In this document: positions 44,286 through 53,603 of the stretch, piece after piece
Position numbering within the stretch: the first letter of the stretch is position 1
Layout: each line of letters begins with the position of its first letter
Assembly: GCF_017939745.1 (NCBI RefSeq)
Contig: NZ_JAGKQQ010000001.1
Location: 5,332,001-5,396,000, forward strand
DNA length: 64,000 nt
DNA from: Gemmata palustris
GTDB lineage: Bacteria; Planctomycetota; Planctomycetia; Gemmatales; Gemmataceae
Reading direction: 5' to 3'
Made by a program: the position numbers and the translations under genes
Notes under the pieces: model-generated
Databases searched by the model: none
What the model saw: only the letters and a program-made list of their open reading frames with translations
Told to the model about the DNA's origin: nothing

Positions 44286-44547
44286 CCCAACCCGCTACGA
44301 CGACCCCGAAATGAGACTAAATGGGTGTGGAAATGGTGGCGGTGTTAGCGATTGTTAGCACAAGTTAGTGTTTGGCGCGAGGGTACAAGGCGGGCGTGTA
44401 GTGCCGAAACGCTTGAAATGTCAGTGGCTGATGACTTCCTTACCCGGCAATCAGCCCGAGCAGGCCTCAAATGTTAGCAATTGTTAGCCCAGTCGGTGCG
44501 GGCGCCGAGAGGGGAACCGTTACTTCGCAGATCCGGGGGTGCTCGCA

Positions 44548-45180
44548 CTATTTGATCGGTGCGTCTCGTTCGGCCAGCACCGCGAGTTCGGTCAACTTCG
44601 CGGCGGTGACGCCGATCCGCTCGAAGCACTCGGCGACGATGCTGTTGGGAGTGGTGAACAGGGTGATGAGCAGGTCCATCGGGGTCACGACCCCGCGCCC
44701 GCAGTCGCAGGCCCGACCGTGGGCGTCGCGGACCAAGCGGATCACGTTATCGGAGAGGAATTCGCGATTGAGCAGCAGGGGCGGAACGGGTTCGGCGTGG
44801 GCTTGGTGAAACAGGTCGCGGAACTGGTCGAGGAGCCCGGGCAGATCGGCCCCGAGCTTCCCGGCCCACTTGAACACCCCGGAGTCCGGGGCGGCCAGTA
44901 GGCCCATGAACAGGTGCGGGGTCCGCACGCTGTCCCAGTTCGTGGCGCGGGTGTGCCCGAGGGCCTCGCGCAAAACGCGCGTCGTGGCTTCGTCCAGAAT
45001 GTCCGGGCGGAGCCGACCGCTTGGCAGGAAAATGTCGTCCACGTTTTGGACCCGTTCCCATCTCGGACTGTGGCTGGGCGTGTGCCCGTAGGGCAACGTT
45101 TCGGGTGTAGCGAACCGCCCGAAGTGTGAGGTGATTATGTCGCGCCGCTCTCCAACCCGCAAGACGGGCTGTTCAGACAC
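44548..45180 (-). CDS. Stand-alone Clp-N-domain-like protein
   Basis: A 210-residue protein whose residues ~60-205 look like the double Clp_N repeat of ClpA/ClpB/ClpC: the first unit is LDEATTRVLREALGHTRATN with TPHLFMGLLAAPDSGVFKWA, the second is FLSDNVIRLVRDAHGRACDC with TPMDLLITLFTTPNSIVAE. No AAA+ module follows. Clp_N domains bind adaptor proteins or substrates (for example McsB or ClpS) in Clp ATPases; a free copy could act as an adaptor or decoy, which is inference. GTG start at 45180 has AAGGA upstream. No neighbour explains it. Confidence 0.75.
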   Translation of the reverse strand: MSEQPVLRVGERRDIITSHFGRFATPETLPYGHTPSHSPRWERVQNVDDIFLPSGRLRPDILDEATTRVLREALGHTRATNWDSVRTPHLFMGLLAAPDSGVFKWAGKLGADLPGLLDQFRDLFHQAHAEPVPPLLLNREFLSDNVIRLVRDAHGRACDCGRGVVTPMDLLITLFTTPNSIVAECFERIGVTAAKLTELAVLAERDAPIK

Positions 45181-45344
45181 GCGATACTTTTTCCTTGCCC
45201 GCCCGTATGTTCCGGCCGACCATGAATCGCGCCACGCGAAAACTTAAGTTTCAGGGGTCCAGGTTTCAAAGGTCCGAGTTGAAGGCAAAATCAGGACTTG
45301 GCACCGAATCCCTTGGAACTCTGGAACTTTAAGAGGAGTTTCCC

Positions 45345-46238
45345 ATGCAGCGCCGGGTGCGGGTGGTGGTCGGATTGGTGCTGGCCTCCGGGCTGGCCGG
45401 GGCGTTCGTGCGAGCGGCCGATGCGCCGACCGAGGCCACAGTCACCGACGCCGAGGGCCGGGACGTGAAAGTATCCGGGCTGAAATTCGGCACCGGTACC
45501 CGCCGGCTCGCGTGGGCGGGCGACCCGGCCGGCGCCACCGAGGAGGCGAAGAAAGGCCCGCTCGTAATCGAGCTCCGCGAGCCGCACTCCACCACACTCC
45601 TAAAAGGGATCATCACTTACGTCCCCGTCAACTCGATCGAATCGATCAAGTACGACTACGACAAGCAGGTCGCGTCGGTGGCGGTGAAGGGGTTACCGGA
45701 ACCGCTCGCGGGCACCCTCCAGTACCGGGGCATCAACGTGCTCGGCTTCGAGGGCTCGGTGGACGACAAGGTGACCCGGTTCAGCGGCGGCGCGTTCACA
45801 AAGGGAAACATCAAGGCGGTCGCGTTCGCGGGTGCGACACCGTTTGCGGCGAAGAAGGGAACGGGCTCCTGGCTGGTCCAGATCGATCAGCCGAAGGCCG
45901 AGAACCCGACCCTCAAGGCGGGTAACTTCAAGTTCCTCTACCAGTACCCGGGCGGTGTCGAGGTGCTGACGGATGCCGCCACCGTGCGCAAGGGCGATCC
46001 GCTCAAACTCGACGACGCGATGAAAACGTTCGTGCCGCTCGCGGTGGATCAGAACACCCACATGGCGGCGATCGAAGTTCAGATCGGCGACACGGAAAAG
46101 GTTGTGGTGGTCCCGCAGCAGGTCGAGAAAGACGGCAAGGCCGGCGTACTCATGGGGCTCGTTGGTGAGGTGGACGCCGGGTGGAAACTGTTTCCGCTGC
46201 ACTCCATTAAAGGCATGAAGCGCCCCAGGAGGGACTGA
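45345..46238 (+). CDS. Exported protein of unknown function (297 aa)
   Basis: A 297-residue protein with a signal peptide (VRVVVGLVLASGLAGAFVRA) and otherwise beta-rich, polar sequence without a recognised domain. A strong GAGGAG lies upstream of the ATG. Phrases such as DAEGRDVKVSGLKFGTGTR and PVNSIESIKYDYDKQ suggest a compact soluble domain facing the periplasm. It stands alone, convergent with rdgB. I do not recognise the family. Confidence 0.8.
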   Translation: MQRRVRVVVGLVLASGLAGAFVRAADAPTEATVTDAEGRDVKVSGLKFGTGTRRLAWAGDPAGATEEAKKGPLVIELREPHSTTLLKGIITYVPVNSIESIKYDYDKQVASVAVKGLPEPLAGTLQYRGINVLGFEGSVDDKVTRFSGGAFTKGNIKAVAFAGATPFAAKKGTGSWLVQIDQPKAENPTLKAGNFKFLYQYPGGVEVLTDAATVRKGDPLKLDDAMKTFVPLAVDQNTHMAAIEVQIGDTEKVVVVPQQVEKDGKAGVLMGLVGEVDAGWKLFPLHSIKGMKRPRRD

Positions 46239-46280
46239 TAAGGTGCCCGCGAACCGAGCACGCGCGAGAAGCTACGCGAC

Positions 46281-46895
46281 TCACGCGAGCGATTCGCCCC
46301 GCGCCAGGCGCTCCAGCACCGGACGCAGTTCGGCGAACGCCTTCGCGCGGTGGCTCATCTGCTGCTTGACCTCGGGGGCGAGTTCACCGAACGTCTTCCC
46401 GTGTTCCGGTACGAGAAACAGCGGGTCGTACCCGAAGCCGCCGGCCCCGCGGCGCTCGGCCACGATCGTCCCGTGGCACCGCCCCTCGGCCGATGCGACG
46501 ACCTTACCCGTCGGGTCGGAGAGTACCGCGGTGCTGACGTAGTACGCGGACCGGTCCGCATCGGTGAGAGCGGCCATCTCGCGCAGGAGCTTGTCGTTAT
46601 TGGCCTGATCGTCGCCGTGCGTCCCCGCGTACCGGGCCGAGTACACGCCGGGCGCGCCGCCGAGAGCGGGTACGCACAACCCGCTGTCTTCGCCGATCAC
46701 CCACGCGCCCAGTACCGGCGCGAGCTGCGTCGCCTTGAGCGCCGCGTTCCCGACGAAGGTGTCGGCGGTTTCCTCAACTTCCGGTGCGTCGGGGTACGGG
46801 GTGAGGTCCGTGAGGTCCAAATTCAGGTCGCCGAGCAGTGCGACCATTTCCTTGAGCTTCTTCTTGTTGCGACTGCCGATTACGACGCGGATCAT
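46281..46895 (-). CDS. rdgB: XTP/dITP diphosphatase (Ham1/RdgB)
   Basis: A 204-residue house-cleaning enzyme that removes XTP, dITP and related non-canonical purine nucleotides by hydrolysis to the monophosphate and pyrophosphate. All signatures are there: GSRNKKKLKEM at the N-terminus, EDSGLCVPALGGAPGVYSAR with the metal-binding acids, GGFGYDPLFLVP and the C-terminal SHRAKAF. Normal length (about 200). Cytoplasmic. It is divergent from a small membrane-protein gene. Confidence 0.96.
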   Translation of the reverse strand: MIRVVIGSRNKKKLKEMVALLGDLNLDLTDLTPYPDAPEVEETADTFVGNAALKATQLAPVLGAWVIGEDSGLCVPALGGAPGVYSARYAGTHGDDQANNDKLLREMAALTDADRSAYYVSTAVLSDPTGKVVASAEGRCHGTIVAERRGAGGFGYDPLFLVPEHGKTFGELAPEVKQQMSHRAKAFAELRPVLERLARGESLA

Positions 46896-46982
46896 TGCGG
46901 CCTTCCGTGTGGAGAGCGTTCACACAACGCACTATATTGTCCCAACTGCACCGGCCGAAGACCAACAGAACCAGGGTGGCAC

Positions 46983-47162
46983 GTGGCACAGATCGCCCTT
47001 CTCGCTGTGGCCGTGGGAATGCTTTTCGTTGGCGTCCAGGGGCTCCGCGGGGTGCCGGATTCCAACGGCAAGAAGACGAGTCCGGCGGTCGCGATCGTGT
47101 GCCTGCTCCTCGCCGCCGGGTTGGTCGTGTTCGCGCTCCTGGTGCTCCCCAATTTGTTCTGA
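46983..47162 (+). CDS. Small membrane protein (59 aa, two helices)
   Basis: A 59-residue protein with two hydrophobic segments (AQIALLAVAVGMLFVGVQG and VAIVCLLLAAGLVVFALLVL) joined by a polar loop (RGVPDSNGKKTS), so a helical hairpin in the membrane. GTG at 46983 is supported by AGGGTGG upstream. The acyltransferase gene starts 16 bases after its stop, which suggests one transcript. Function unknown. Confidence 0.65.
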   Translation: MAQIALLAVAVGMLFVGVQGLRGVPDSNGKKTSPAVAIVCLLLAAGLVVFALLVLPNLF

Positions 47163-47178
47163 CAGCGAGCCGCACGCG

Positions 47179-48480
47179 ATGCCCGCGCAGCACGACCGGT
47201 ACCACGCACTGGACAGCCTCCGCGGGTTCGCCATGTTCCTCGGCGTGGTGCTGCACGCCGCGCTCTCGTTCGCGACGCACCCGCCGGCCTTCTGGCCCGT
47301 GCGCGACAACGACCCGAGCGCGCTCGGGGACGTGTTCCTGTTCGCGGTCCACACGTTCCGCATGCAGGCGTTCTTCCTGCTCGCGGGGTTCTTCGGCTGC
47401 CTGCTCTACAAGCGGTACGGGCTCGGCGGAATGGTGCGGCACCGCGTCAAACGGGTGGCGATCCCGTTCGCCCTCTCGGTGGCGCTGATTACCCCCACCG
47501 TCATGGGCGCGTTTCTTTACACCGAACTGGAGAACACCCGCACCCAGGGAGTTCCCGAAGGCGCTTCTGCGCCGCGCCGGTTCGCGAGCGATCTGATCGC
47601 AGCGAACCCGGAGAGTGGTAGCGTTGCGATCCTCGCGGAACAGTTCCTCTCCGGGACGTACTTGTCGCTGGTACCGCTCGGGCACCTGTGGTTCCTCTAC
47701 TACCTGCTCTACTTCTACGCCGCGGTGGTTCTGCTCGCGCCCGTCCTCGGTAGGCTCACCGGGACGCGGGCACTCGCGGCTATCGATGGGGCGTTCGGCC
47801 GCTTGATTGAGGGGCGCTGGCGCGTGTTGGTCCCCGCACTCGCGACGGTACCGGCCCTCCTCACCATGAAGACGTGGGTCGGTGACACGCCGCTCAAGTG
47901 GAGGCCAGAAGCGCAGATCCTGGCCTACTATTTCGGGTTCTTCGCGTTCGGCTGGATGCTGTACCGGCACCGTGCACTCGTGTCCGCGTTCGGGCGCGGG
48001 TGGCGATCCAACCTCGGTATCGCGAACGTGCTCGTACTGCCGGTCGGTTTGGGAACGCTGTTCACCGGGTTGAAAGCCGCGGAAGCCGGTGCCGACGGCG
48101 TGTTCGTGTGGAAGCTCGCAGCGTTCGCGTCGCAGGCCGCGTACACGTGGCTCATGATCGTGGGGTTGTGGGGCGCGTTCCTGCACTACTTCTCGCGCGA
48201 ACGGGCGTGGGCGCGGTACCTCGCGGACGCCTCGTACTGGTGCTATCTCGCGAGCATCACGCCCATCGTGCTGCTCCAGTTCTGGGTGAAGGACTGGCCG
48301 CTGCCGGGACTGGTGAAGTGGGCGCTCGTGAGCGCGGGGGCGATGGGTGGCCTGCTCCTGAGCTACGACTGGTTCGTGCGGTACACCTTCATTGGCGCAA
48401 TTCTGAACGGGCGCAAAACACGGGTGCGAACAGAAGTGGCGGCACCCGCGCCGGCTGCGATTGCCGAGACTCGCGGGTGA
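47179..48480 (+). CDS. Membrane acyltransferase, Acyl_transf_3 family
   Basis: A 433-residue integral membrane protein with about ten hydrophobic segments. The opening RYHALDSLRGFAMFLGVVLHAALSF is the hallmark of the acyltransferase-3 family (relatives include the glucan succinylation protein OpgC and O-acetyltransferases), with the motif His in VVLHA and the conserved Arg in SLRG. Such enzymes add acyl groups to extracellular or periplasmic glycans. The large middle loop (DLIAANPESGSVAILAEQF) and LGHLWFLYYLLYFY also fit. The ATG at 47179 is chosen because the family motif follows at once. A two-helix protein gene precedes it. The acyl acceptor is unknown. Confidence 0.88.
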   Translation: MPAQHDRYHALDSLRGFAMFLGVVLHAALSFATHPPAFWPVRDNDPSALGDVFLFAVHTFRMQAFFLLAGFFGCLLYKRYGLGGMVRHRVKRVAIPFALSVALITPTVMGAFLYTELENTRTQGVPEGASAPRRFASDLIAANPESGSVAILAEQFLSGTYLSLVPLGHLWFLYYLLYFYAAVVLLAPVLGRLTGTRALAAIDGAFGRLIEGRWRVLVPALATVPALLTMKTWVGDTPLKWRPEAQILAYYFGFFAFGWMLYRHRALVSAFGRGWRSNLGIANVLVLPVGLGTLFTGLKAAEAGADGVFVWKLAAFASQAAYTWLMIVGLWGAFLHYFSRERAWARYLADASYWCYLASITPIVLLQFWVKDWPLPGLVKWALVSAGAMGGLLLSYDWFVRYTFIGAILNGRKTRVRTEVAAPAPAAIAETRG

Positions 48481-48505
48481 ATCGCTGTTTCACGCGGCCG
48501 GAGGG

Positions 48506-49663
48506 TCACTTCTTCCCGAGGGCCGCGGCGACGATCGTTCCGACTTCGCGGCGCAGGGGAGTGGCGTTGCCCTTATCGTCCGGGTGAACGCGGTTCGCCA
48601 GAACGATGACAGCCGTTTTCGTGCCCGGATCGACCCACGCGCTCGTTCCGGTGAACCCGGTGTGGCCGTACCCCTCGCCCTTTTTGAACAGGTTGCCGCG
48701 CGGGGCCGAGTACGCCGTGTCGACGTCCCACCCGAACGAGCGCGAGCCCTTCGTTTCGCCGCCCTTCGTCACAGGTACGCCCAGCGCGTGCGGTTCGGTG
48801 AACAACTTCACGGTCTTCGCGTCGAGAACGCGGGTGCCATCGAGCTCCCCGTCCCGGAGCAGCATGCGACAATAGCGGACCATGTCGTCGACCGTGGAGA
48901 ACAGCCCCGCGTGCCCGGCCACCCCGTTCATTTTGAACGCGCGGGGGTCGTGGACCTCGCCGAGAATGATTTTGCCGTCGCGAAGGCCGGTGGGTGCGAC
49001 GCGCTTTTTGAGTGCCTCGGCGGGGGTGAAAGTCGTGTCGGTCATCTTCAGCGGATCGAACACGTGCTTCTTCGCGAACTGATCCAACGGCGTTCCACCG
49101 ATCCTCTCGACCAGTTCGCCGAGCACGATGAACCCCACGTCGCTGTACTTGAACCGCGTCCCGGCGGGCGCTTCGAGCTTCAGCCCCGCGATGTGTTCGA
49201 GCGCCTTGGCGCGGCCATTCGCGAAGTCCTTGAGGTCGTTGTCCGCGGTCAACCCCGAGGTGTGCAGCAGCAGGTGCTCAACGGTGACCTTCTCCTTGCC
49301 GTTGGCCGCGAACTCCGGCCAGTGCTTGCTCACGAGGTCTTCGGGCTTCAGTTTTCCTTGTTGAATCAGCAGCATGACCGAAGTGCCCGTCGCCACGGGC
49401 TTGGTAAGGGAGGCCATGTCGAAAACGGTATCGGTCGTCATCGCGACCTCATCGGGCTTCACCGCGCGCTTACCGAACGCTTTGCGGTACGCGACCGTAT
49501 CCGCGTGAACTACGACCACCACGGCACCGGGGCACTCGCCGCGACTGATCGCGGATTCGACCGCGGTGTCGATCTTCGCGAGCTGATCTTTGTCGATGTC
49601 CGCGGCGCGCGTAACGAGGGGCAACGCGAATAGTGCAAGAAACGTAGAAGCGACACGAAACAT
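48506..49663 (-). CDS. Serine beta-lactamase-family hydrolase (exported)
   Basis: A 385-residue protein of the class C beta-lactamase/DD-peptidase (S12) family. A signal peptide (MFRVASTFLALFALPLVTRA) is followed by the catalytic SxxK as MASLTKPV (Ser85, Lys88), the second-motif Tyr in KYSDVG and the third motif near the C-terminus as GHTGFTG. These families include esterases and D-aminopeptidases as well as true beta-lactamases, so antibiotic resistance cannot be claimed. The location is periplasmic or extracellular. The ATG at 49663 is used because it begins the signal peptide. Confidence 0.93.
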   Translation of the reverse strand: MFRVASTFLALFALPLVTRAADIDKDQLAKIDTAVESAISRGECPGAVVVVVHADTVAYRKAFGKRAVKPDEVAMTTDTVFDMASLTKPVATGTSVMLLIQQGKLKPEDLVSKHWPEFAANGKEKVTVEHLLLHTSGLTADNDLKDFANGRAKALEHIAGLKLEAPAGTRFKYSDVGFIVLGELVERIGGTPLDQFAKKHVFDPLKMTDTTFTPAEALKKRVAPTGLRDGKIILGEVHDPRAFKMNGVAGHAGLFSTVDDMVRYCRMLLRDGELDGTRVLDAKTVKLFTEPHALGVPVTKGGETKGSRSFGWDVDTAYSAPRGNLFKKGEGYGHTGFTGTSAWVDPGTKTAVIVLANRVHPDDKGNATPLRREVGTIVAAALGKK

Positions 49664-49697
49664 GAAAGACGTTCTCCGTGGGAACACAAGGAGCACG

Positions 49698-49798
49698 GGG
49701 CTTCCGCACTGTGCTACGAAAGGTGACCCCTCCGAGGCGAAGGCAGAGAATCCTCTACCGCGGAGCGGCTGGCAGCTTTAAGCACCGGGCGGAAGCCC
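49698..49798. repeat. Decayed palindromic repeat
   Basis: GGGCTTCCGC at 49698-49707 pairs with GCGGAAGCCC at 49789-49798. The inner part (CACTGTGCTACGAAAGGTGACCCCTCC-type words, then CGAAGGCAG) resembles the 50-base repeat at 40852-40973 but with many changes, so it looks like an older, decayed member of the same family. Confidence 0.6.
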
Positions 49799-49831
49799 TG
49801 GGGAATGTTCTGAAATTGGCAGCAACTCGTC

Positions 49832-50155
49832 TCATTCCAGACTGGATAACAATCCCTGCATTTCGCCCTGTGCGTGCGTGTCCCCGGCTTTGCGGGCCAC
49901 ATCAACGCCCTGCGCGAGAACCGCACACGCTTCCTCGGTGCGATCGAGCCGCGCGAGCGCCTGCCCGCACTGGAGGAACGCCGGGACGTAGGGCTCCGCC
50001 GCGGTGCGGGCGATGAGGTCGCGGAGCACGGTCACGCACTCCGCGTCGTCGCCGGCGCTGGAGTGTTCCATTGCCAGGCCGTACCGCAGGAACGCATCGT
50101 TCGGGTCTTCGGCCAAGAGTGCCTCGATCTGTGCCATACGTGCGGTTCGGGCCAT
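49832..50155 (-). CDS. Small TPR-like protein
   Basis: A 107-residue all-helical protein that looks like two to three tetratricopeptide-like repeats (AQIEALLAEDPNDAFLRYGL, then AEPYVPAFLQCGQALARLDR and TEEACAVLAQGVDVARKAG). It should be a cytoplasmic protein-binding module. The ATG at 50155 is used; another at 50137 is possible. The frame continues far upstream as a shadow. The 304 bases up to the protease gene (50156-50459) hold no other gene and should contain divergent promoters. Confidence 0.75.
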   Translation of the reverse strand: MARTARMAQIEALLAEDPNDAFLRYGLAMEHSSAGDDAECVTVLRDLIARTAAEPYVPAFLQCGQALARLDRTEEACAVLAQGVDVARKAGDTHAQGEMQGLLSSLE

Positions 50156-50459
50156 GTGCGCGTGCGCTCCGGAATTGGATTGCGGCCGGCCGCGAGAGAA
50201 TGCCTCAAGTCGCCGGCGCACGTTCACCCTACTTGCTCCGGCTCCGGGCGACAACGCGCGGTACGACCGGTCCAGTCCGCACGGCTTGCGAATCCGGCTA
50301 ACCGTTCCGTTCGCGCCACCGGGTATGCGCGGCGCAAATATGTCACGGACGGGCCGCGGTGCGAGTTCCTTGTGCCCGCAGCGTGTAGCCGCTCGCGCCG
50401 GGATTCCGAACAGAAGGGTGCAGTCGAAGGAAGGATTCCGCCGCTGGCACGGGGGCCAC

Positions 50460-51884
50460 ATGCGTTCGGTGACAATCACCTCGTTATTACGGTTCACGCG
50501 CCACCGGCTCTTGGTGCCGGCCGCACTCCTGGCCGGGGCCGCGGGACTGGCCGCGCTCACGCCCGTGTTCTCCGACCCGCCCCCGACGGTTCACGCCGGC
50601 GAGCGCAGTATCACGCCCGGTAAGCGGCGCGATCAGGTCGTTGATGTGTACGAGCGGCTCAAGCCGGCCGTTGTGAACATTCACAGCGAGCGCACGGTCG
50701 CGGCCCCGGGCGACGACCCGTTCCGCCCCGCCGGGCAGCCCCAGCGCGTCAACGGCATGGGCACGGGCATCGTGCTCGACGGGCGCGGGTACATCCTTAC
50801 CAACTTCCACGTCGTCGACGACGTGAGCACCCTCCGCGTTCGGCTGCACGACGGGGGCAGTTACACCGCCCGCATCATCTCGACCGACAAGGAAGCGGAC
50901 CTCGCGCTCATCAAGATCGACGTGCCGAAGGCGCTCCCGGTCATCGGCCTCGGCACGTCGTCCGACCTGATGGTGGGCGAATCGGTCATCGCGATCGGCA
51001 ACGCCTTCGGCTACGAGCACTCGGTGACCGACGGGCGCGTGTCGTTCAAGGGCCGTGACGTGTCGCTGAACAAGGACATGGGCTACAAGGGGCTGATCCA
51101 GACGAGTGCGCCGATCAACCCGGGTAACTCCGGCGGGCCGCTCCTGAACGTGCTCGGTGAAGTGGTCGGGGTGAACGTCGCGATCCGCGCCGGGGCACAG
51201 AACATCGGGTTCGCGCTGCCGGTCGATGCGGTCATCCCCCGCGCCGCGGACCTGATCGGGGTCCGACGCAAGCTCGGAATTCGTCACGGGCTGCTGCTCC
51301 GCGACCAGGTCGCACGCGAAGAAACCGAGAGTGTCTCGAAGCGCACCGTGAGCGTGGAGCAGGTGGAGGCGAACTCGCCCGCCGCTACCGCGGGCTTCAA
51401 GGTGGGCGACGTGCTCGACCGGGTGGACGACGTGACCGTCGTGACGTCCATCGACTTCGAGCGCGGGCTGATCGATCGGGCGGCCGGGGCCAAGATCCCG
51501 GTGAAGGTGGTCCGCGCGGGCGCCGCGACCGACCTGGACATCACGCTCCAGGCCGGGCCAAGGGTACCGGTGATCGCGAACGACGCGGTGTGGAAGAAAT
51601 TGGGCGTGAAGGTGGCCCCGGTCGGGGCGGACGCGGTCGCCAAGGCGAACCCGCAGCTCCGCGGCGGGTTGCAAATTACGGACGTCGCGGTCGGGAGCGT
51701 CGCGGCCACGGCCGGCATGCAAAAAGGTGACGTACTGGTCGGCCTCCACTTGTGGGAAACGCTCAACCTCGACAACGTCACCTTCGTTCTGAACCACAAA
51801 GACTTGCCCACGTTCCTGCCGCTGAAATACTTCGTCGCCCGCGAGGGCAAACTAAAGGACGGCTTAATCACGAACGTCCCGTAA
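50460..51884 (+). CDS. HtrA/DegP-type serine protease with two PDZ domains
   Basis: A 474-residue membrane-anchored or exported protease of the S1C family, which degrades misfolded envelope proteins. An N-terminal hydrophobic segment (about 17-35) is followed by the trypsin-like domain with His117 (TNFHVVDD), Asp147 (KEADLALIKI) and Ser224 (NPGNSGGP), all in the family context. A first PDZ domain follows near residue 300 (VEQVEANSPAATAGFKVGD) and a second near 400 (ITDVAVGSVAATAGMQKGD). The ATG at 50460 is used; the upstream frame is a shadow of the TPR gene region. A terminator lies right after the gene. Confidence 0.94.
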   Translation: MRSVTITSLLRFTRHRLLVPAALLAGAAGLAALTPVFSDPPPTVHAGERSITPGKRRDQVVDVYERLKPAVVNIHSERTVAAPGDDPFRPAGQPQRVNGMGTGIVLDGRGYILTNFHVVDDVSTLRVRLHDGGSYTARIISTDKEADLALIKIDVPKALPVIGLGTSSDLMVGESVIAIGNAFGYEHSVTDGRVSFKGRDVSLNKDMGYKGLIQTSAPINPGNSGGPLLNVLGEVVGVNVAIRAGAQNIGFALPVDAVIPRAADLIGVRRKLGIRHGLLLRDQVAREETESVSKRTVSVEQVEANSPAATAGFKVGDVLDRVDDVTVVTSIDFERGLIDRAAGAKIPVKVVRAGAATDLDITLQAGPRVPVIANDAVWKKLGVKVAPVGADAVAKANPQLRGGLQITDVAVGSVAATAGMQKGDVLVGLHLWETLNLDNVTFVLNHKDLPTFLPLKYFVAREGKLKDGLITNVP

Positions 51885-51930
51885 GGACCGAACTATCAGG
51901 GAAGCACCCTCCTCGCGCCGCCTCGGGTCT

Positions 51931-51957
51931 CGCCGCCCGGGGCGGTGGCGTTTTTTG
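51931..51957 (+). terminator. Rho-independent terminator of the HtrA gene
   Basis: CGCCGCC at 51931-51937 pairs with GGTGGCG at 51944-51950 (one G-T pair), followed directly by six T. It lies 46 bases after the stop of the protease gene and 14 bases before the stop of the convergent GYF-domain gene. Confidence 0.88.
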
Positions 51958-51970
51958 GTGCTGCACACTT

Positions 51971-53458
51971 TCAGCGCGGCAGAACGGCCGAGCCGAGGCC
52001 GGTCATGGTGCGGTCGAACCCGGCCGCCTCCGGGGACGCGGCAAACGCCCGTTCCTCGCGCCATACCGATAGGGCGATCCGCAACAGGAGGTCGGAGAAG
52101 AATACCGTGAGGAACAGCGAGCGCCCGATGTAGTCGATCCAGATCTTGTGCAGGTCGAGCGTCCAGGGGCGGGCGATCGCGTCCTTGCTGAAGCCGAGGA
52201 CCGCTCGACCCATGAAGTTGGCCGTGAACAGGTAAATGAGCATCAGCCCCGCGCCCGTCGCGATGAGGGCGAAGACGATGAAGGACGTGCGGGCGATCGC
52301 GGTTCGCTCCGCCGCCGACGTGAGCGGCCGCGTGAACAGGTCGAACTTGGTGAAGTACACCAGCGGCGCGCCGATCCACAACACCAGCCCCATAACGAGC
52401 AGCACGTTACTCGCGACGTGGTAGAGCACCACGAACGTCGCCAGCGTGAGCAGCACGCACAACGGCACGCTCGTGACCAGCCCCCAGCCGGGGACCAGTG
52501 ACTCGGGCAGGAACAGCTTCGTCCGCACGCACGCACGGGCCACCGCGGGCAGCAGCGACAGGACCGCGGGCATGAGCGCGATGTAGAACGTGACACCCAT
52601 GACGATGCCGAAGATCGTGCGCTGGACTTCCGCCGCGCCCACGCTCTCGCTCTTGTCGATCTTCAAGTCGAGGAGCCACTCGGTGGGGGTGAATGCGATT
52701 ACCAGCGGCACCGCGAACGATACCAGCCCGCCGCCCAGAACCCACTTCGTGGAGAGCGCGAGGCGGTCGTAGGTGAGCGCGCCGAGTACCGCGGCGACCG
52801 GCAGCGCGAACAGCGCCAGCGCCAGAACGTACTGCAACAGAATCCCGAACGCGCTCAGGACCTCGCGGTCCTCTTTGCTCATGGCGAGCGCGTTGATGAG
52901 GCCGAACAGTGCGGCGAACGTACACGGTACGGCCGCGACGAACAGCACCGATCGGCGCCACACGGCCAACTTGCGCGCGGTCGCGTCCATGACCCCGGCC
53001 GCGGTCAGCTTCGCGCCCTCTTCTGTCGTCGGGGCGATCGCGGACGGGTCCGGCTCGATCGCGCGCCGGACGAAGACCTGCGCCAGCGCGACCAGTTCGG
53101 TGACCCGATCGCCCCCACCCGGCCCGGCCGAGCGCTTCCGCGGGGATGGGGGCGAGTCGTCATCGAGCGAAAGCACTTCCGCGACGGGGACGATGGCCCG
53201 CGTCGTCGCGGAAGCGCTCGGCCGCGGGGCCAGCGGGACGAGCGCGTAAGTGTTCTCTTCGGGCGGGCTCGGAACGGGTTCCAGCGCCGCGGATAACAGC
53301 CCGGCGACGGTCCGCGCGGCAACCCAGTCCGGGGCGCCCTCCTGCCACACCAGGTCGGCCGGCCCCAGTTTCCCGGCTCCCGCTACGGCCTTCAGCTCCG
53401 CGAAGGTCACCGGGCCGACCCGGTCCCCGTTGACGACGTAATACCAGACGGATTCCAT
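51971..53458 (-). CDS. GYF-like-domain membrane protein
   Basis: A 495-residue protein. The N-terminal ~58 residues (WYYVVNGDRVGPVTFAELKA, then LVWQEGAPDWVAARTVAGL) form a GYF_2-type domain, a small module that binds proline-rich or other peptides. A disordered Pro/Ser-rich stretch follows, then from about residue 165 some seven membrane segments (VLFVAAVPCTFAALFGLINA, LLQYVLALALFALPVAAVLG, and others), ending with a short polar tail. The GYF part probably faces the cytoplasm. Such fusions are common in planctomycetes; the function is unknown. Single gene, ATG at 53458. Confidence 0.85.
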   Translation of the reverse strand: MESVWYYVVNGDRVGPVTFAELKAVAGAGKLGPADLVWQEGAPDWVAARTVAGLLSAALEPVPSPPEENTYALVPLAPRPSASATTRAIVPVAEVLSLDDDSPPSPRKRSAGPGGGDRVTELVALAQVFVRRAIEPDPSAIAPTTEEGAKLTAAGVMDATARKLAVWRRSVLFVAAVPCTFAALFGLINALAMSKEDREVLSAFGILLQYVLALALFALPVAAVLGALTYDRLALSTKWVLGGGLVSFAVPLVIAFTPTEWLLDLKIDKSESVGAAEVQRTIFGIVMGVTFYIALMPAVLSLLPAVARACVRTKLFLPESLVPGWGLVTSVPLCVLLTLATFVVLYHVASNVLLVMGLVLWIGAPLVYFTKFDLFTRPLTSAAERTAIARTSFIVFALIATGAGLMLIYLFTANFMGRAVLGFSKDAIARPWTLDLHKIWIDYIGRSLFLTVFFSDLLLRIALSVWREERAFAASPEAAGFDRTMTGLGSAVLPR

Positions 53459-53551
53459 GTATCCCTACAAGTGGAATGGTGACGAGAGGAAATCGAGGGG
53501 CTGAATATACCGGCGCGCGGTTGTGCGCGGCAAGGGATACCAATAACGGCG

Positions 53552-53581
53552 GCGCGGGCCTCCCACCGGGGAGGCCCGCGC
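53552..53581 (-). terminator. Hairpin after the TIGR03067 lipoprotein gene
   Basis: GCGCGGGCCTCCC (53552-53564) pairs perfectly with GGGAGGCCCGCGC (53569-53581) around a 4-base loop, 22 bases beyond the stop of the minus-strand lipoprotein gene. No T-run follows, so it may be a terminator of the hairpin-only kind or a 3' stabiliser. Confidence 0.65.
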
Positions 53582-53603
53582 CGCGCGTGAATTCGGGGAC
53601 GGT

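Noticed and set aside
44340..44490. Repeated GTTAGC words as an origin or regulator array
   Set aside because: Spacing is irregular, the words do not match DnaA boxes and no replication gene is near.
48506..49663. Antibiotic-resistance beta-lactamase
   Set aside because: The fold and motifs are shared with esterases and peptidases, and nothing in the sequence or context points to resistance.
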